Of a DNA stretch of 64,000 bases, positions 49,830 through 58,619 are shown in pieces. The stretch is taken from positions 1 to 64,000 of the forward strand of contig CALZBR010000006.1 of the NCBI GenBank assembly GCA_945621435.1, given 5' to 3'. The stretch comes from an uncultured Lachnospiraceae bacterium (GTDB lineage: Bacteria; Bacillota; Clostridia; Lachnospirales; Lachnospiraceae). How positions within the stretch are numbered: the first letter of the stretch is position 1; each line of letters opens with the position of its first letter. Both the position numbers and the translations under genes were made by a program. A model generated the notes under the pieces. It searched no databases. It was not told where the DNA came from and saw only the letters and a list, made by a program, of their open reading frames with translations.

Positions 49830-51720
49830 TTTCTTCGCCCTCCTCCTGATAGTACTGAGCCTGTAACTCAAACATATGGGCATACTCACCGTTTTGTTCC
49901 ATCAGCTCCTCGTGAGCGCCATATTCGATCATCTCACCGCCCTTGAACATCGCCACCTTATCGCAGAATCTGGTGGATGCCAGCCTGTGAGAAATGTAGA
50001 CTGCAGACTTCTCCCCAATCATCTTATCAAAGCTTTGATAAAGTCTCTGTTCCGCTATGGCATCCAATGCGGAGGTAGGCTCATCCAGCACCACAATTGG
50101 CGCATTTTTGTAGAGCGCCCTTGCGAGCGCGAGCTTTTGCTTTTCTCCGCCGGAAAAATCAACTCCTTCTTCATCAACAACCTTCAGAAGCTCGGTCAGA
50201 ATCCCCTTCGGCAAACTGTCAATCTTCTCCTGTAGCCCCGCCTCCGCCACACAGGAATAGGCTTTATCGATATCGGTATTCTCCGTCTGTTTCATGGAAA
50301 CATTCTCCGCAATGGGAAAGGCCAGAACCTCGACATTCTGAAAGACAGGTGAGAACAGCTTATAATAATCTTCTCTCCGATAAGACCTGATGTCCGTTCC
50401 ATTCAGGAGAATCCGCCCTTCCGTGGGCTCATACAGCCGAAGCAACAACTTGATCATCGTTGTCTTTCCGGCTCCGTTCAGCCCCACTACCGCCAGCTTT
50501 TCCCCTGCCTCCAGCTTCAGATTCAGATTCTTCAGTGCATACTCTTCCGCTTCCGGATAACGATAGCTGACATTTTCAAACACAATAGTATAGGCTGTCG
50601 CTTTCGGAAGCTCCCGAAGCTCCTTATTTTTCTGTGCGCTTTCCGATGTCGAAGCCACGTCTGAAGCTACGCTTCCTTCCATGTCCAGCTCCATAAAGGA
50701 TCTGAAATCGTCCACCTCCAGCGAGGCTCTTCCAAAATCACCAAACCGCCTCAAAAACTCGATCAGGCTCTGGGAAAAAGCCATTGCCAGCGCAAAAAAC
50801 AAAGTAAAATTACCAACCGTCATATCTTTTTTGATGACTGCGTAGAACAGTGCCCCATAGATTGCTGCCTTGCCAATCAAAAAAGTAATATTCACCACCA
50901 CAGCGTGGGAAAACCAGAGATTCTGATGATAATCAAACTTCTTCCATCTGTTTTCAAAAATTTTCTGCTGCTTTTTCAACAAAAAGTCCTGCTGCGAGAA
51001 CAAACGGATATCCTTTGCGTAGTCAAAGTCCTGGGTAACTCTCTCCATATAATTAATCTGTCTCCAGGTACCCCCGAGCTGATCCCAGACCTTTTTCTTG
51101 TCATTGCGAATACAGAATACAAAATATCCATACTGCATTACCGCCAACACAATCAATACCAGCACCAGGCGGATATCCAGCGCCATTACCGACACAAGTG
51201 TCACTATTACCGTGGTGAGATTCACGGCGAGGGTTTCCATGCCATGCATCATTCCCTCGACACCATTGTTATTCCCACCGGTGGCCTGGCAGGCGCGTTC
51301 ATGAATATCCAGGGTCTCAGGCTTTTCCAGGAACTCATAATTCATGCCCAGCGCTCTTGCCACCCGTTCTTCAATGACATGCATTCTCACCTCAATATAC
51401 TGATACCATGTTCTGCTTCCCGAAAAACTGCTTCCAAGCTGTAGGAGCCCTGCTATCAAACCTCCTGCCAGCACAATCACCAGAAGCCTTGTGACCTTCT
51501 CATTATATACAAGCCCGCTGCCTGCCAGGTCAATCACAAGCTTACCAAAGAAGCCGAAATAATAACTCAGAACCGAATTGCAGATAATTCCCAGCAACGC
51601 AATCCACAGTACACAAGAGCGATACTCTCTGCACTTTCCCAAAACATATAGAGTATTGCTCCATTTCCCATATTCCTTATGATAAGGATTATCCTTGCTT
51701 TCCTTAAATTGTTTTGCCAT
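49822..51720 (-). CDS. ABC exporter half-transporter, first subunit
   Basis: 632 aa with a cytoplasmic N terminus, six membrane helices (about 30-330) and an ATPase with GLNGAGKTT, FSGGEKQ and IVVLDEPTSALD. Both half-transporters have intact catalytic sites, unlike many heterodimeric exporters with one degenerate site. The XRE-type regulator gene lies 53 nt upstream, so transcription is probably controlled by it. Confidence 0.88.
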   Translation of the reverse strand: MAKQFKESKDNPYHKEYGKWSNTLYVLGKCREYRSCVLWIALLGIICNSVLSYYFGFFGKLVIDLAGSGLVYNEKVTRLLVIVLAGGLIAGLLQLGSSFSGSRTWYQYIEVRMHVIEERVARALGMNYEFLEKPETLDIHERACQATGGNNNGVEGMMHGMETLAVNLTTVIVTLVSVMALDIRLVLVLIVLAVMQYGYFVFCIRNDKKKVWDQLGGTWRQINYMERVTQDFDYAKDIRLFSQQDFLLKKQQKIFENRWKKFDYHQNLWFSHAVVVNITFLIGKAAIYGALFYAVIKKDMTVGNFTLFFALAMAFSQSLIEFLRRFGDFGRASLEVDDFRSFMELDMEGSVASDVASTSESAQKNKELRELPKATAYTIVFENVSYRYPEAEEYALKNLNLKLEAGEKLAVVGLNGAGKTTMIKLLLRLYEPTEGRILLNGTDIRSYRREDYYKLFSPVFQNVEVLAFPIAENVSMKQTENTDIDKAYSCVAEAGLQEKIDSLPKGILTELLKVVDEEGVDFSGGEKQKLALARALYKNAPIVVLDEPTSALDAIAEQRLYQSFDKMIGEKSAVYISHRLASTRFCDKVAMFKGGEMIEYGAHEELMEQNGEYAHMFELQAQYYQEEGEENA

Positions 51721-51773
51721 ACCGCTTCCTTTCCCTTATTGTGATTTTTCACTTAGGTCATCACAACTTGTAT

Positions 51774-52718
51774 TTATTTCTCCGCCTTATTTCCACTACT
51801 ATATTCAGGCTTTTTATCTTTTCTGTCGCCTCTCAGAGCTACTTCCACATCCTCTCTCCGGAACCAGCTCTTTTTTCTGCTCGACACCTGCATCTGATAT
51901 CCATAAGGAGGATGAATCAGTACATCTGCGTTTAAAAACAGTGAAATGAACATACAGATGCAGGATTGGTTAATGCCATATCCTTTTTCCACACTGTCCC
52001 GATTCATAATATCAATGCAATAGAAGGGCGGATTGCCACTTTGCTGAAATTGGGTAATGTTTTGTAATAGTTCTTCCGTTTTTTCCGTACTGATTCCTGT
52101 TTTTTGGGCAATTGTGGGAGCCGTCGCATACTCCCCCCAGTTCAGGGAAAGCAGGTAATAAACAATCTCCAAGGCTCCCTTTTTACCCAAAAACGTAAAG
52201 AAATCTCTCAACTCATCGGTAATCTTCAGGTTTGCAGCGAAGCCATCCTCCGGCTCCCGTACCAAGGTAAAAAACTGTTTCTCGCGATTCAGGTTAAAAA
52301 AGCTGAACCCTGCATTTTCCGTAAACACCGAAGCCGTCCTTGTATCCTTCGTCGGCACACCTCTGTCATAGTATTGTTTATTATTCGGCCATGCTCCTAT
52401 CTGGAATGCCCATGCAATATTCAGCATCAGGTCAAAATAATCCTTATGCCCATCTGACTCTTTACCGCTCAGCGCCTCCAACACACTCTGCTCTATGGAC
52501 ACCGGTTCCTTCTCCTGCCCGTACAGATAAGAGATGGACACCCCAAAGAATTCCGAGATTCTTGGCAACAGGTCACCCTCCGGATAGCTTCCGTTCTCCC
52601 ATTTTGAGACTGCCTGGGGGCTTACACCCAGGTGATTCGCCAACTGTTCCTGTGTCACCCCTCTTTTCTTTCTCAGCGATTGCAGGGTCATTGAAAAAAT
52701 AGTATTTCCTGTTGCCAT
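51774..52718 (-). CDS. XRE-family regulator of the ABC exporter
   Basis: 314 aa from ATG 52718, where GGGAGG is six bases upstream; the longer frame has no site. N-terminal helix-turn-helix (about 10-62, VTQEQLANHLGVSPQAVSKWENG), then about 240 residues without a recognised family. Residues about 185-225 may form a second winged helix (LLSLNWGEYATAPTIAQKTGISTEKTEELL). Two short Cys/His-containing stretches could be a ligand pocket. It may sense the substrate of the exporter encoded directly downstream. Confidence 0.82.
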   Translation of the reverse strand: MATGNTIFSMTLQSLRKKRGVTQEQLANHLGVSPQAVSKWENGSYPEGDLLPRISEFFGVSISYLYGQEKEPVSIEQSVLEALSGKESDGHKDYFDLMLNIAWAFQIGAWPNNKQYYDRGVPTKDTRTASVFTENAGFSFFNLNREKQFFTLVREPEDGFAANLKITDELRDFFTFLGKKGALEIVYYLLSLNWGEYATAPTIAQKTGISTEKTEELLQNITQFQQSGNPPFYCIDIMNRDSVEKGYGINQSCICMFISLFLNADVLIHPPYGYQMQVSSRKKSWFRREDVEVALRGDRKDKKPEYSSGNKAEK

Positions 52719-53224
52719 AATAATCCTCCCACACTTATATGTTTTTAATTCCGGCGACTCTATAGTTTCCAATTTACAGTTTATATTTCTTTCCCATTCA
52801 CAACTTGGATTTGGTTTTTCTTCATTATAACAATCGCGTTAGTTGTTTTCCACATATAATATCAACTATAGATTAACACAAATTCTATTATTCCATTATT
52901 TTCTATTTATAGTTGATTTTAAAAGTAAACACAGCAAACATAATTGTTTGTAGTTAATTTTGTACTCAATTCACCTTTACTCAATTTTGTTACTACCTAT
53001 CGGTACATTTTTCACCCATATTTCTCCGTTCGATTATCTTCTAAATGGATTTCACTCAGGCGCATGATAATTCAAACCATTCTCTTCCGTTTCGGCTTAG
53101 TTTTTTCGTGATTATTTCACGATTGCTCATTTTTTCACGAAATTTCCGGCTCTGTTTTCGTGTTTTTTCCTCGTTTGCTCTATTTTTCACGTAATCTCCA
53201 ACCGGGTCTGCCAGGATTTCACAT
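52719..53224. other. AT-rich intergenic region with inverted repeats
   Basis: About 505 nt and no gene. Two structured parts. A perfect 10-bp inverted repeat ATCAACTATA/TATAGTTGAT (52861-52870 and 52908-52917), about 145 nt upstream of the regulator gene. At 53101-53192 there are five copies of a motif TTTTTCACG or TTTTTCGTG on alternating strands, including the perfect palindrome TCGTGA-TTATT-TCACGA near 53106. These could be regulator-binding sites. Confidence 0.45.
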
Positions 53225-53261
53225 AAAAAAAAGACGCTCTCCTGATTTTTCGGAAAGCGTC
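53225..53261 (-). terminator. Terminator of the rpsF-ssb-rpsR operon
   Basis: GACGCTCTCC (53233-53242) pairs with GGAAAGCGTC (53252-53261) with one mismatch; on the minus strand eight Ts follow. It starts 15 nt beyond the rpsR stop. Confidence 0.9.
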
Positions 53262-53275
53262 CTCAAAAATACTTA

Positions 53276-53539
53276 TTAATCCTGTACGTAAGGCATAATC
53301 GCAAGATGACGTGCTCTCTTGATTGCTGCAGTCAGGGTTCTCTGATGCTTTGCGCAGTTGCCGGTGATACGATGAGGAAGAATCTTACCTCTCTCAGACA
53401 CGTATCTCTTCAGCTTGTTAGCATCCTTATAATCAATCACATTATCCTTGCCACAAAATACGCAAACCTTTTTTCTTCTGCGGATACCGCCTTTTTTTCT
53501 CATCGGCGCATCGGACTTCTCTGCCTTATTAAAAGCCAT
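53276..53539 (-). CDS. rpsR: 30S ribosomal protein S18
   Basis: 87 aa, including [19 protein letters not shown] and the C-terminal core. The N-terminal VCVFCG and the later Cys/His in GNCAKHQ form a zinc-type (C+) site. Last gene of rpsF-ssb-rpsR. Confidence 0.96.
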   Translation of the reverse strand: MAFNKAEKSDAPMRKKGGIRRRKKVCVFCGKDNVIDYKDANKLKRYVSERGKILPHRITGNCAKHQRTLTAAIKRARHLAIMPYVQD

Positions 53540-53579
53540 GTTAGGTGCCTCCTATCTTACAAAATAAACTCAACTTCGG

Positions 53580-54020
53580 TTAATTGTTAAATGGTAATTC
53601 TTCGTCAATTCCGTCAGGGATGTTCATGAAACCGTCTCCGGCTCCGAACGAAGCAGGGGCGCTGCCTCCGCCTACATTGCCGCCGTTGCCTCCGGCTGCA
53701 TTCTTGCTCTCGGCAAATTCAATCTCGTCAACCATAACGCGGACACTGTACACCATCTGACCGTCTTTGTTGGTATAATTGTCATTCTGAATTCTTCCGC
53801 TCAGCACAACCTTTACACCCTTGTGAAGATATCTCTCCACAAACTCAGCCTGCTTACCAAAGCAGGTACAGTTAAAGAAGTCTGCGTCTGGCTCACCCTC
53901 GCGCTTGAATCTTCTGTCAACGGCAATAGAAAAACGTGCCACAATAGTCTGGCTGTTGCCCTGTGAATATCTAACTTCGGGGTCTCTTGTCAATCTCCCC
54001 ATAAGAATTACTTTGTTCAT
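53580..54020 (-). CDS. ssb: Single-stranded DNA-binding protein
   Basis: 146 aa. An OB fold (about 1-105, MNKVILMGRLTRDPEVRYSQ) and a Gly/Asn-rich tail ending DEELPFNN. The acidic tip that binds partner proteins is present, but two Asn residues follow the usual final Phe. In the rpsF-rpsR operon as in most Firmicutes. Confidence 0.95.
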   Translation of the reverse strand: MNKVILMGRLTRDPEVRYSQGNSQTIVARFSIAVDRRFKREGEPDADFFNCTCFGKQAEFVERYLHKGVKVVLSGRIQNDNYTNKDGQMVYSVRVMVDEIEFAESKNAAGGNGGNVGGGSAPASFGAGDGFMNIPDGIDEELPFNN

Positions 54021-54039
54021 AATTTTTCTCGCTTTCTAA

Positions 54040-54330
54040 TTAAGCCTCGTCCTGTCTGACAACCAAATATCTGAGCACATTGTCCATAATGCGCATACGG
54101 CTCTCAATCTCAGCAGGCGCAGTACTCTCAGCGTCGAATTGGATGAAATAATAGAAAGCTTCTTTCATCTTCTGGATCTCGTAAGCAAGCTTCTTCTTGC
54201 CCCAATCATCCACTCCTGTGATGGTACCGCCGAATCTCTCAACCAGAGCCTTGCACTTGTCAACAACTGCTGCTCTCTCTTCGTCTTCGATATTAGCGGA
54301 CACAACTACGGCTAATTCATACTTGTTCAT
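54040..54330 (-). CDS. rpsF: 30S ribosomal protein S6
   Basis: 96 aa from ATG 54330 (AAAGGAGGT upstream); a longer frame would include the leader hairpin. The family core MNKYELAVVVSANIEDEER and GKKKLAYEIQKMKEAFYYFIQF is clear. S6 binds S18 on 16S rRNA. Confidence 0.95.
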   Translation of the reverse strand: MNKYELAVVVSANIEDEERAAVVDKCKALVERFGGTITGVDDWGKKKLAYEIQKMKEAFYYFIQFDAESTAPAEIESRMRIMDNVLRYLVVRQDEA

Positions 54331-54355
54331 GCTTGTTACCTCCTTTTGGTCTCTG

Positions 54356-54431
54356 GCCCGCACTTCCCGTGCGAGCAAGGAATTTATTCATCACAAGGAA
54401 ATATGTTATCATAAAAAATCTATAAAATCAA
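54356..54431 (-). promoter_or_regulatory. rpsF promoter and leader hairpin
   Basis: On the minus strand TTGATT (54426-54431) and TAACAT (54403-54408) at 17-nt spacing. The leader has an 8-bp GC-rich hairpin (54356-54363 with 54369-54376, one T-G pair) ending 26 nt before the ATG. It sits where the S6:S18 autoregulatory leader is found in many bacteria, but the characteristic CCG motif could not be confirmed. Confidence 0.5.
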
Positions 54432-54562
54432 GAGCTTTTCCCAATTTTCAGTATTAATTTTCAGTTTAATTTTCTATCCGAGCGTTTAGCCTTCTCCGTA
54501 AGTGTTATAGCTTACGTTTACATAGAAATCCATTCGGAAATCTAATGAGAAGGTTGATGCTT

Positions 54563-54655
54563 ATGCTTACAACGAATCTTTTTATAGCCATCATCAGCTT
54601 ATGTATTACATGCTTTGCTCTTGGCTATACCGTTGGTTCCAAGAGTAAAAAATAG
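54563..54655 (+). CDS. Very small membrane protein, holin-like-toxin type
   Basis: 30 aa from ATG 54563, nine bases after AGAAGG (ATG 54557 and 54545 are in frame too). One membrane helix (about 5-24) and a basic tail (GSKSKK). A strong terminator starts five bases after the stop and an inverted repeat CGTAAG/CTTACG lies about 50 nt upstream. Short hydrophobic peptides in an isolated transcription unit like this resemble putative holin-like or type I toxins, but no antisense RNA can be shown from the sequence. Confidence 0.5.
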   Translation: MLTTNLFIAIISLCITCFALGYTVGSKSKK

Positions 54656-54659
54656 GCAT

Positions 54660-54699
54660 AAAAAGACCGCCCACGTCTGACAAACACGGCGGTCTTTTT
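54660..54699 (+). terminator. Terminator of the small membrane protein gene
   Basis: A 12-nt arm AAAAAGACCGCC (54660-54671) and GGCGGTCTTTTT (54688-54699) with a 16-nt loop; a strong intrinsic terminator, functional in both directions. Confidence 0.9.
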
Positions 54700-54856
54700 G
54701 CCAAAAAAATATCAAGCTAACCATCTATCGGTAGCACCTCTTTGTTACGATAGTATCACTGAAACACTTCTATGTCAAACTTATATTTCTATGGCTTTTC
54801 AGATGGTCTTTCAGATAACATTTCTATCGCTTTTCCGGATATATTACTTTCCAAGT

Positions 54857-55030
54857 CTATCGAATCTCCCTGATACTCTTTTCCAGCAGCGGACGCGCAA
54901 TCATCACTTGGTGTCCACAACCCAGACACTTAATGCGAAAATCCGCTCCGACGCGCAAAATCTCCCACTCATTACTCCCGCAGGGATGGTTCTTTTTCAG
55001 CTTCACAACATCTCCCACATGAATATCCAT
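54857..55030 (-). CDS. DUF951 family protein (YyzM-like)
   Basis: 57 aa with start MDIHVGDVVKLKKNHPCGSNEW, a central R-x-G-A-D-F-R-I-K segment and CLGCG, then RPLLEKSIREI. This is the whole DUF951 family, a small beta-rich protein with a Cys-x-x-Cys site, function unknown. In Bacillus the homologue yyzM lies next to ychF and rpsF, and here it lies just upstream of rpsF on the same strand, which supports the origin-proximal order. Confidence 0.9.
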   Translation of the reverse strand: MDIHVGDVVKLKKNHPCGSNEWEILRVGADFRIKCLGCGHQVMIARPLLEKSIREIR

Positions 55031-55102
55031 TTCCCGTCACCTTCCTTCTCTTCCCGCTATCTTATCAATTACTGACCACTTTGCTTCTTCCAGCAACATA
55101 TC

Positions 55103-55157
55103 ATGTGTTTGTTCCATGCCTATATTCAATGTGTTTGTTCAATGTATTTGTTCCATG
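55103..55157. repeat. Short degenerate tandem repeat
   Basis: Three imperfect copies of TGTGTTTGTTCCATG at about 55105, 55130 and 55143, just past the stop of the minus-strand ydcF gene. A fourth partial copy (TGTGTTTCATG) follows. Function unknown. Confidence 0.6.
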
Positions 55158-55172
55158 TGTTTCATGTCACCT

Positions 55173-55913
55173 TCACATATTCCCCATCAGGGTATCCTTC
55201 ATTACCCCAACAAACTCCCGCAACAGATTATTCGGCAACAATGCCTCCACCGAATCCGCCGCCAGCCCCTCTGCATGATATCCCTGCTTCTTCGCTATTC
55301 TCAGCGCTCGAAATACGTGAAAGTTATTGGTTACAATCACAACACGACTGTTTTCTTTGTCTATAAGCTTTCCGCTGAATTCCAGGTTTTCATACGTATT
55401 TCTGGATTTATTTTCCACAAGAATACGCTCTCTTTCGATTCCTGCGTCTTCCAGATATCCGGCCATCCCCTCTGCTTCCGGGATGATTTCATTGCCTCCC
55501 TGTCCGCCGGAAACAATGGCAATGGTTCCCGGGTTCTCCCTAAGATACTCCACTGCTTTATCAAGCCTTCTTCGAAGCACTTCACTGGGACCGTTTTTCT
55601 TCCACTGGGCTCCCAGTATGATACAATAATCGGCTCCGGGCTCCGCCTCAGCGCGAAAATCACTCAGTATCATTCCCTCCACGACACAAAAAATCAAAAC
55701 TCCGACCGCAATCACTCCGAGTCCCGTCAACCGTAGCCGGCGCGGAAGCACCCGGAACCATTTCAGGTCCAGTGCCAGTCCAAACAGAATGCTACAGACC
55801 CCTGCCACGCCCCATACCAGGAAAAATAACGTGCCGAATCCCACAGAGGCAACCATAAGGCAATAAAGAATACAGCCAATTCCCAGAATATAAAAAAAGA
55901 TCCCTTTCTTCAT
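55173..55913 (-). CDS. YdcF/ElyC-like DUF218 membrane protein
   Basis: 246 aa. Three or four N-terminal membrane helices (about 5-95) and a DUF218 domain (about 95-235) with DYCIILGAQ, VSGGQGGNEIIPEAEGM and NTYENLEFS. Homologues (ElyC, SanA) act in envelope integrity and undecaprenyl-lipid carrier metabolism; enzyme activity unproven. Confidence 0.88.
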   Translation of the reverse strand: MKKGIFFYILGIGCILYCLMVASVGFGTLFFLVWGVAGVCSILFGLALDLKWFRVLPRRLRLTGLGVIAVGVLIFCVVEGMILSDFRAEAEPGADYCIILGAQWKKNGPSEVLRRRLDKAVEYLRENPGTIAIVSGGQGGNEIIPEAEGMAGYLEDAGIERERILVENKSRNTYENLEFSGKLIDKENSRVVIVTNNFHVFRALRIAKKQGYHAEGLAADSVEALLPNNLLREFVGVMKDTLMGNM

Positions 55914-56054
55914 GCTTGCCGCCTCCCTTCTGCCGCACGAAACCCAATCCTATATAAAAGACTCAAGGTGTTCTAAGCCTTTTATCATAATATATCACAA
56001 AAGGCAGGCCGGTCTCAATAGTCATTGCTTATGGTTTTCTTAAGAATTTGTATC

Positions 56055-56083
56055 TTATGTTCCAAAGTCATTTATGGTATAAT
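56055..56083 (+). promoter_or_regulatory. Predicted promoter of sir2
   Basis: An extended -10 TGGTATAAT (hexamer 56078-56083) with TTATGT at 17-nt spacing, 85 nt before the start codon. Confidence 0.5.
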
Positions 56084-56168
56084 GGATTCAGATGAAAAGC
56101 GGGCAGCCTGCGAAAGCAAAGCAGAACGCCGGCAGGCGCATAAAGCCGAAACAAAAAGGAGAACAGCC

Positions 56169-56906
56169 ATGAATCATCGGGAAGATACCCTAAAAGCCAT
56201 TGAAGAGTTAAGAGAAATCATTCAGAAATACAATAACATCGTCTTTTTCGGTGGAGCCGGTGTGTCCACCGAAAGCGGCATACCTGACTTCAGAAGTGTG
56301 GACGGTCTCTACCATCAGCAGTATGACTATCCTCCCGAGACCATTTTAAGTCATACCTTTTATCGGAGAAATCCCGAAGAATTCTACCGTTTCTACAGAA
56401 ACAAGATGCTCTTTACCAATGTCGCACCCAACGCAGCCCACCGCAAGCTGGCAGAGCTTGAAAAGCAGGGAAAGCTTCGAGCCGTTATCACCCAGAATAT
56501 TGACGGACTCCATCAGGCAGCCGGAAGTAAAGTGGTACTGGAGCTCCATGGCTCCGTGCTTCGCAACTACTGCGAACACTGCGGCGAATTCCATAATCTG
56601 CAATATATTCTTGATACCAATGGTGTTCCCAAATGTAAAAAATGTGGCGGTCCGGTGAAGCCGGATGTGGTATTATACGAGGAAGGTCTGAATCAGGATA
56701 CCATACAGGAGGCCGTTCGCTATATCAGCAATGCCGAGGTGCTCATCATCGGCGGTACCTCTCTTGCTGTTTATCCTGCTGCCGGACTCATTGATTATTT
56801 TCAGGGAGATAAGCTTGTGGTCATCAACAAGTCCTCCACCCCCAGGGACAACTTTGCGGATTTGCTGATCTCTGCCCCCATCGGCGAGGTATTCTCTACA
56901 ATTTGA
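56169..56906 (+). CDS. NAD-dependent protein deacylase, Sir2 family
   Basis: 245 aa from ATG 56169 (AAAGGAG upstream). All sirtuin motifs: GAGVSTESGIPDFRS, TQNIDGLH, the active-site His in LELHGS, and four zinc cysteines (CEHC, CKKC). It removes acyl groups from lysines using NAD. The Tyr/Arg pair that marks desuccinylases is not evident. Confidence 0.93.
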   Translation: MNHREDTLKAIEELREIIQKYNNIVFFGGAGVSTESGIPDFRSVDGLYHQQYDYPPETILSHTFYRRNPEEFYRFYRNKMLFTNVAPNAAHRKLAELEKQGKLRAVITQNIDGLHQAAGSKVVLELHGSVLRNYCEHCGEFHNLQYILDTNGVPKCKKCGGPVKPDVVLYEEGLNQDTIQEAVRYISNAEVLIIGGTSLAVYPAAGLIDYFQGDKLVVINKSSTPRDNFADLLISAPIGEVFSTI

Positions 56907-56969
56907 TTTTTCACTATAGATTTTCCCTGTCTGTTTATTGTATTGAACGAATGAATGAAAGCGTATTAT

Positions 56970-57512
56970 TTAAATATTGGCATTATACTCTTTCATTATT
57001 TCAACAATTTCAATGTCGCCATCCACAAGAACCTCAACGATAGGTTCTCTACCATCCTCGTTAGGTTCGTTTTTCCAATAGATTTCTGCCAGCCTTATGT
57101 TTTCTTCTTCAGAATTTGTTCCATCAAAGCATTTATAAGCATCACCATAGAATACGCGACCATTTGTTTCAATCTTTGCAACACTGTACGTCTTTCTTCC
57201 AAGTTTAACAAAGTAATCTGCCCAACGAACAGCTTCCTCATAGGTTCTTGATACATAAAGAGATGCCATTCTTGACGGATAATCCGGATACTTTTCCTTT
57301 CTTACCTTCTCTAATGCCAACTCGCGAAGTGCAACACCCAGGCTGTGATCAATCTCCACTTCTTTGTATTTTTCAGGATTATTTAATACATCTTCCACTC
57401 TGTTCATTTGTTCGTAAACACGGTCATACACTCCGTTAGGATGTTCGTCATCCACAACAAAATGCTGATGTAATGTCTTGGGTCTGTCTGAAATTACATG
57501 GTAAAAAATCAT
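56970..57512 (-). CDS. DUF2441-type protein, possible ADP-ribosyltransferase-like fold
   Basis: 180 aa. Starts FYHVISDRPKTLHQHFVVDDEHPNGVY, with regions YVSRTYEEAVRWADYFVKL and RVFYGDAYK; this pattern fits DUF2441. The N-terminal Y-H-V and later Tyr and Glu positions are reminiscent of ADP-ribosyltransferase-like folds, but this is not established. It converges on the Sir2 gene. AGGTAATAAGC precedes the ATG. Single gene. Confidence 0.65.
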   Translation of the reverse strand: MIFYHVISDRPKTLHQHFVVDDEHPNGVYDRVYEQMNRVEDVLNNPEKYKEVEIDHSLGVALRELALEKVRKEKYPDYPSRMASLYVSRTYEEAVRWADYFVKLGRKTYSVAKIETNGRVFYGDAYKCFDGTNSEEENIRLAEIYWKNEPNEDGREPIVEVLVDGDIEIVEIMKEYNANI

Positions 57513-57668
57513 TGCTTATTACCTCCATATAAAATTACCGTTGCTTTCAAATATTAATCCATAAATAGTTTAATGTCCCGACAAGCAGTTTGACAACCTC
57601 AAGTTTCATCATAATCAAATTTGAGCCAATCTTATCTTAATCCATTAGCTAACACCCACATTTTTTCC

Positions 57669-58574
57669 TTATTCCTCTTTTCTGCTTACCAGAACCGATG
57701 CAATCAGCACAAGGAGCATACCGGAAAGCATTACTGCCGAAAGCCTTTCCTTATAACAGAGTACTCCCGTCAGTGCGGAGACAATCGGCTCCAGGGTGGC
57801 CAGAACGGCTGCCCTCCCGGGCTCCATATAATTTAGACCAAGCGTATAAAGGGAAAAGGAAACCGTGGTGGAAAAGAAAGCCATCGCCAGCCCCACGCCC
57901 CAGCATGCGGGGGCTGCATTCAGCTTCTCTACAATTTCCGGCAGCCTGACAAAGGGCAGCACTCCCACACAGGCAAAGAGAAAGGTATAGGCAGACACCG
58001 TCATGGGATGATACCCCTTATTCAAGGCATATTGTCCAAAAATTGTATACAGTCCGTAACCGATACCGGAGCCTACGCCAAGCAGTAAGCCACGTACACT
58101 GATGTCGCCCGGTCCGGAAGTAATACCGCTGACCAGCACACAGCCTGCCAATGCAAGCACAAGGGAAAGCCACTTTCTCCGGCTCATTTTCTCCCGAAAA
58201 CAGACCCCGGACATCAGCATCACCCACACCGGGGAGGTATACATCAGAATGGAGGAGAATGCTGCGGAAGAGATTCCCACATTCCGAAAATAACAATAGC
58301 TGAAGAACACAATGCTGAAAATGCCTGTCCCCACATAACACCAGCAGTCCCTGATTCTGACATGCAGAAAATTCTCCTTTGCCACCTTCTGCAACAATCC
58401 GATTCCCGGAAACAAAAAGAAAACACTTCCATAGGATCTGATACACACGATCTCCATGGCCGAAAATCCGGACGCATTCAGTTTTCTCACAAATATTACT
58501 AAAATACCCCATAAAACGGAGGCGGCAGCCACCAAAAACGGCGCTGCCTTCCTCATCGTATTGCTGTTTTTCAT
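57669..58574 (-). CDS. EamA/DMT-superfamily transporter
   Basis: 301 aa from ATG 58574 (AGAGGT upstream). Ten membrane helices in two EamA repeats (about 5-140 and 155-295), second repeat beginning around GLLLGVGSGIGYGLYTIFGQ. Such proteins export or import small metabolites or amino acids; substrate unknown. Confidence 0.88.
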   Translation of the reverse strand: MKNSNTMRKAAPFLVAAASVLWGILVIFVRKLNASGFSAMEIVCIRSYGSVFFLFPGIGLLQKVAKENFLHVRIRDCWCYVGTGIFSIVFFSYCYFRNVGISSAAFSSILMYTSPVWVMLMSGVCFREKMSRRKWLSLVLALAGCVLVSGITSGPGDISVRGLLLGVGSGIGYGLYTIFGQYALNKGYHPMTVSAYTFLFACVGVLPFVRLPEIVEKLNAAPACWGVGLAMAFFSTTVSFSLYTLGLNYMEPGRAAVLATLEPIVSALTGVLCYKERLSAVMLSGMLLVLIASVLVSRKEE

Positions 58575-58619
58575 CAATTTACCTCTGAACGAATCCAAGC
58601 TTTATCCTGCCGCAATCCT

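Noticed and set aside
48048..51720. Bacteriocin exporter
   Set aside because: No C39 peptidase domain and no precursor peptide gene was found nearby.
54698..55075. 125-codon plus-strand frame
   Set aside because: It is the complement of the real DUF951 gene plus surrounding sequence; no ribosome binding site.
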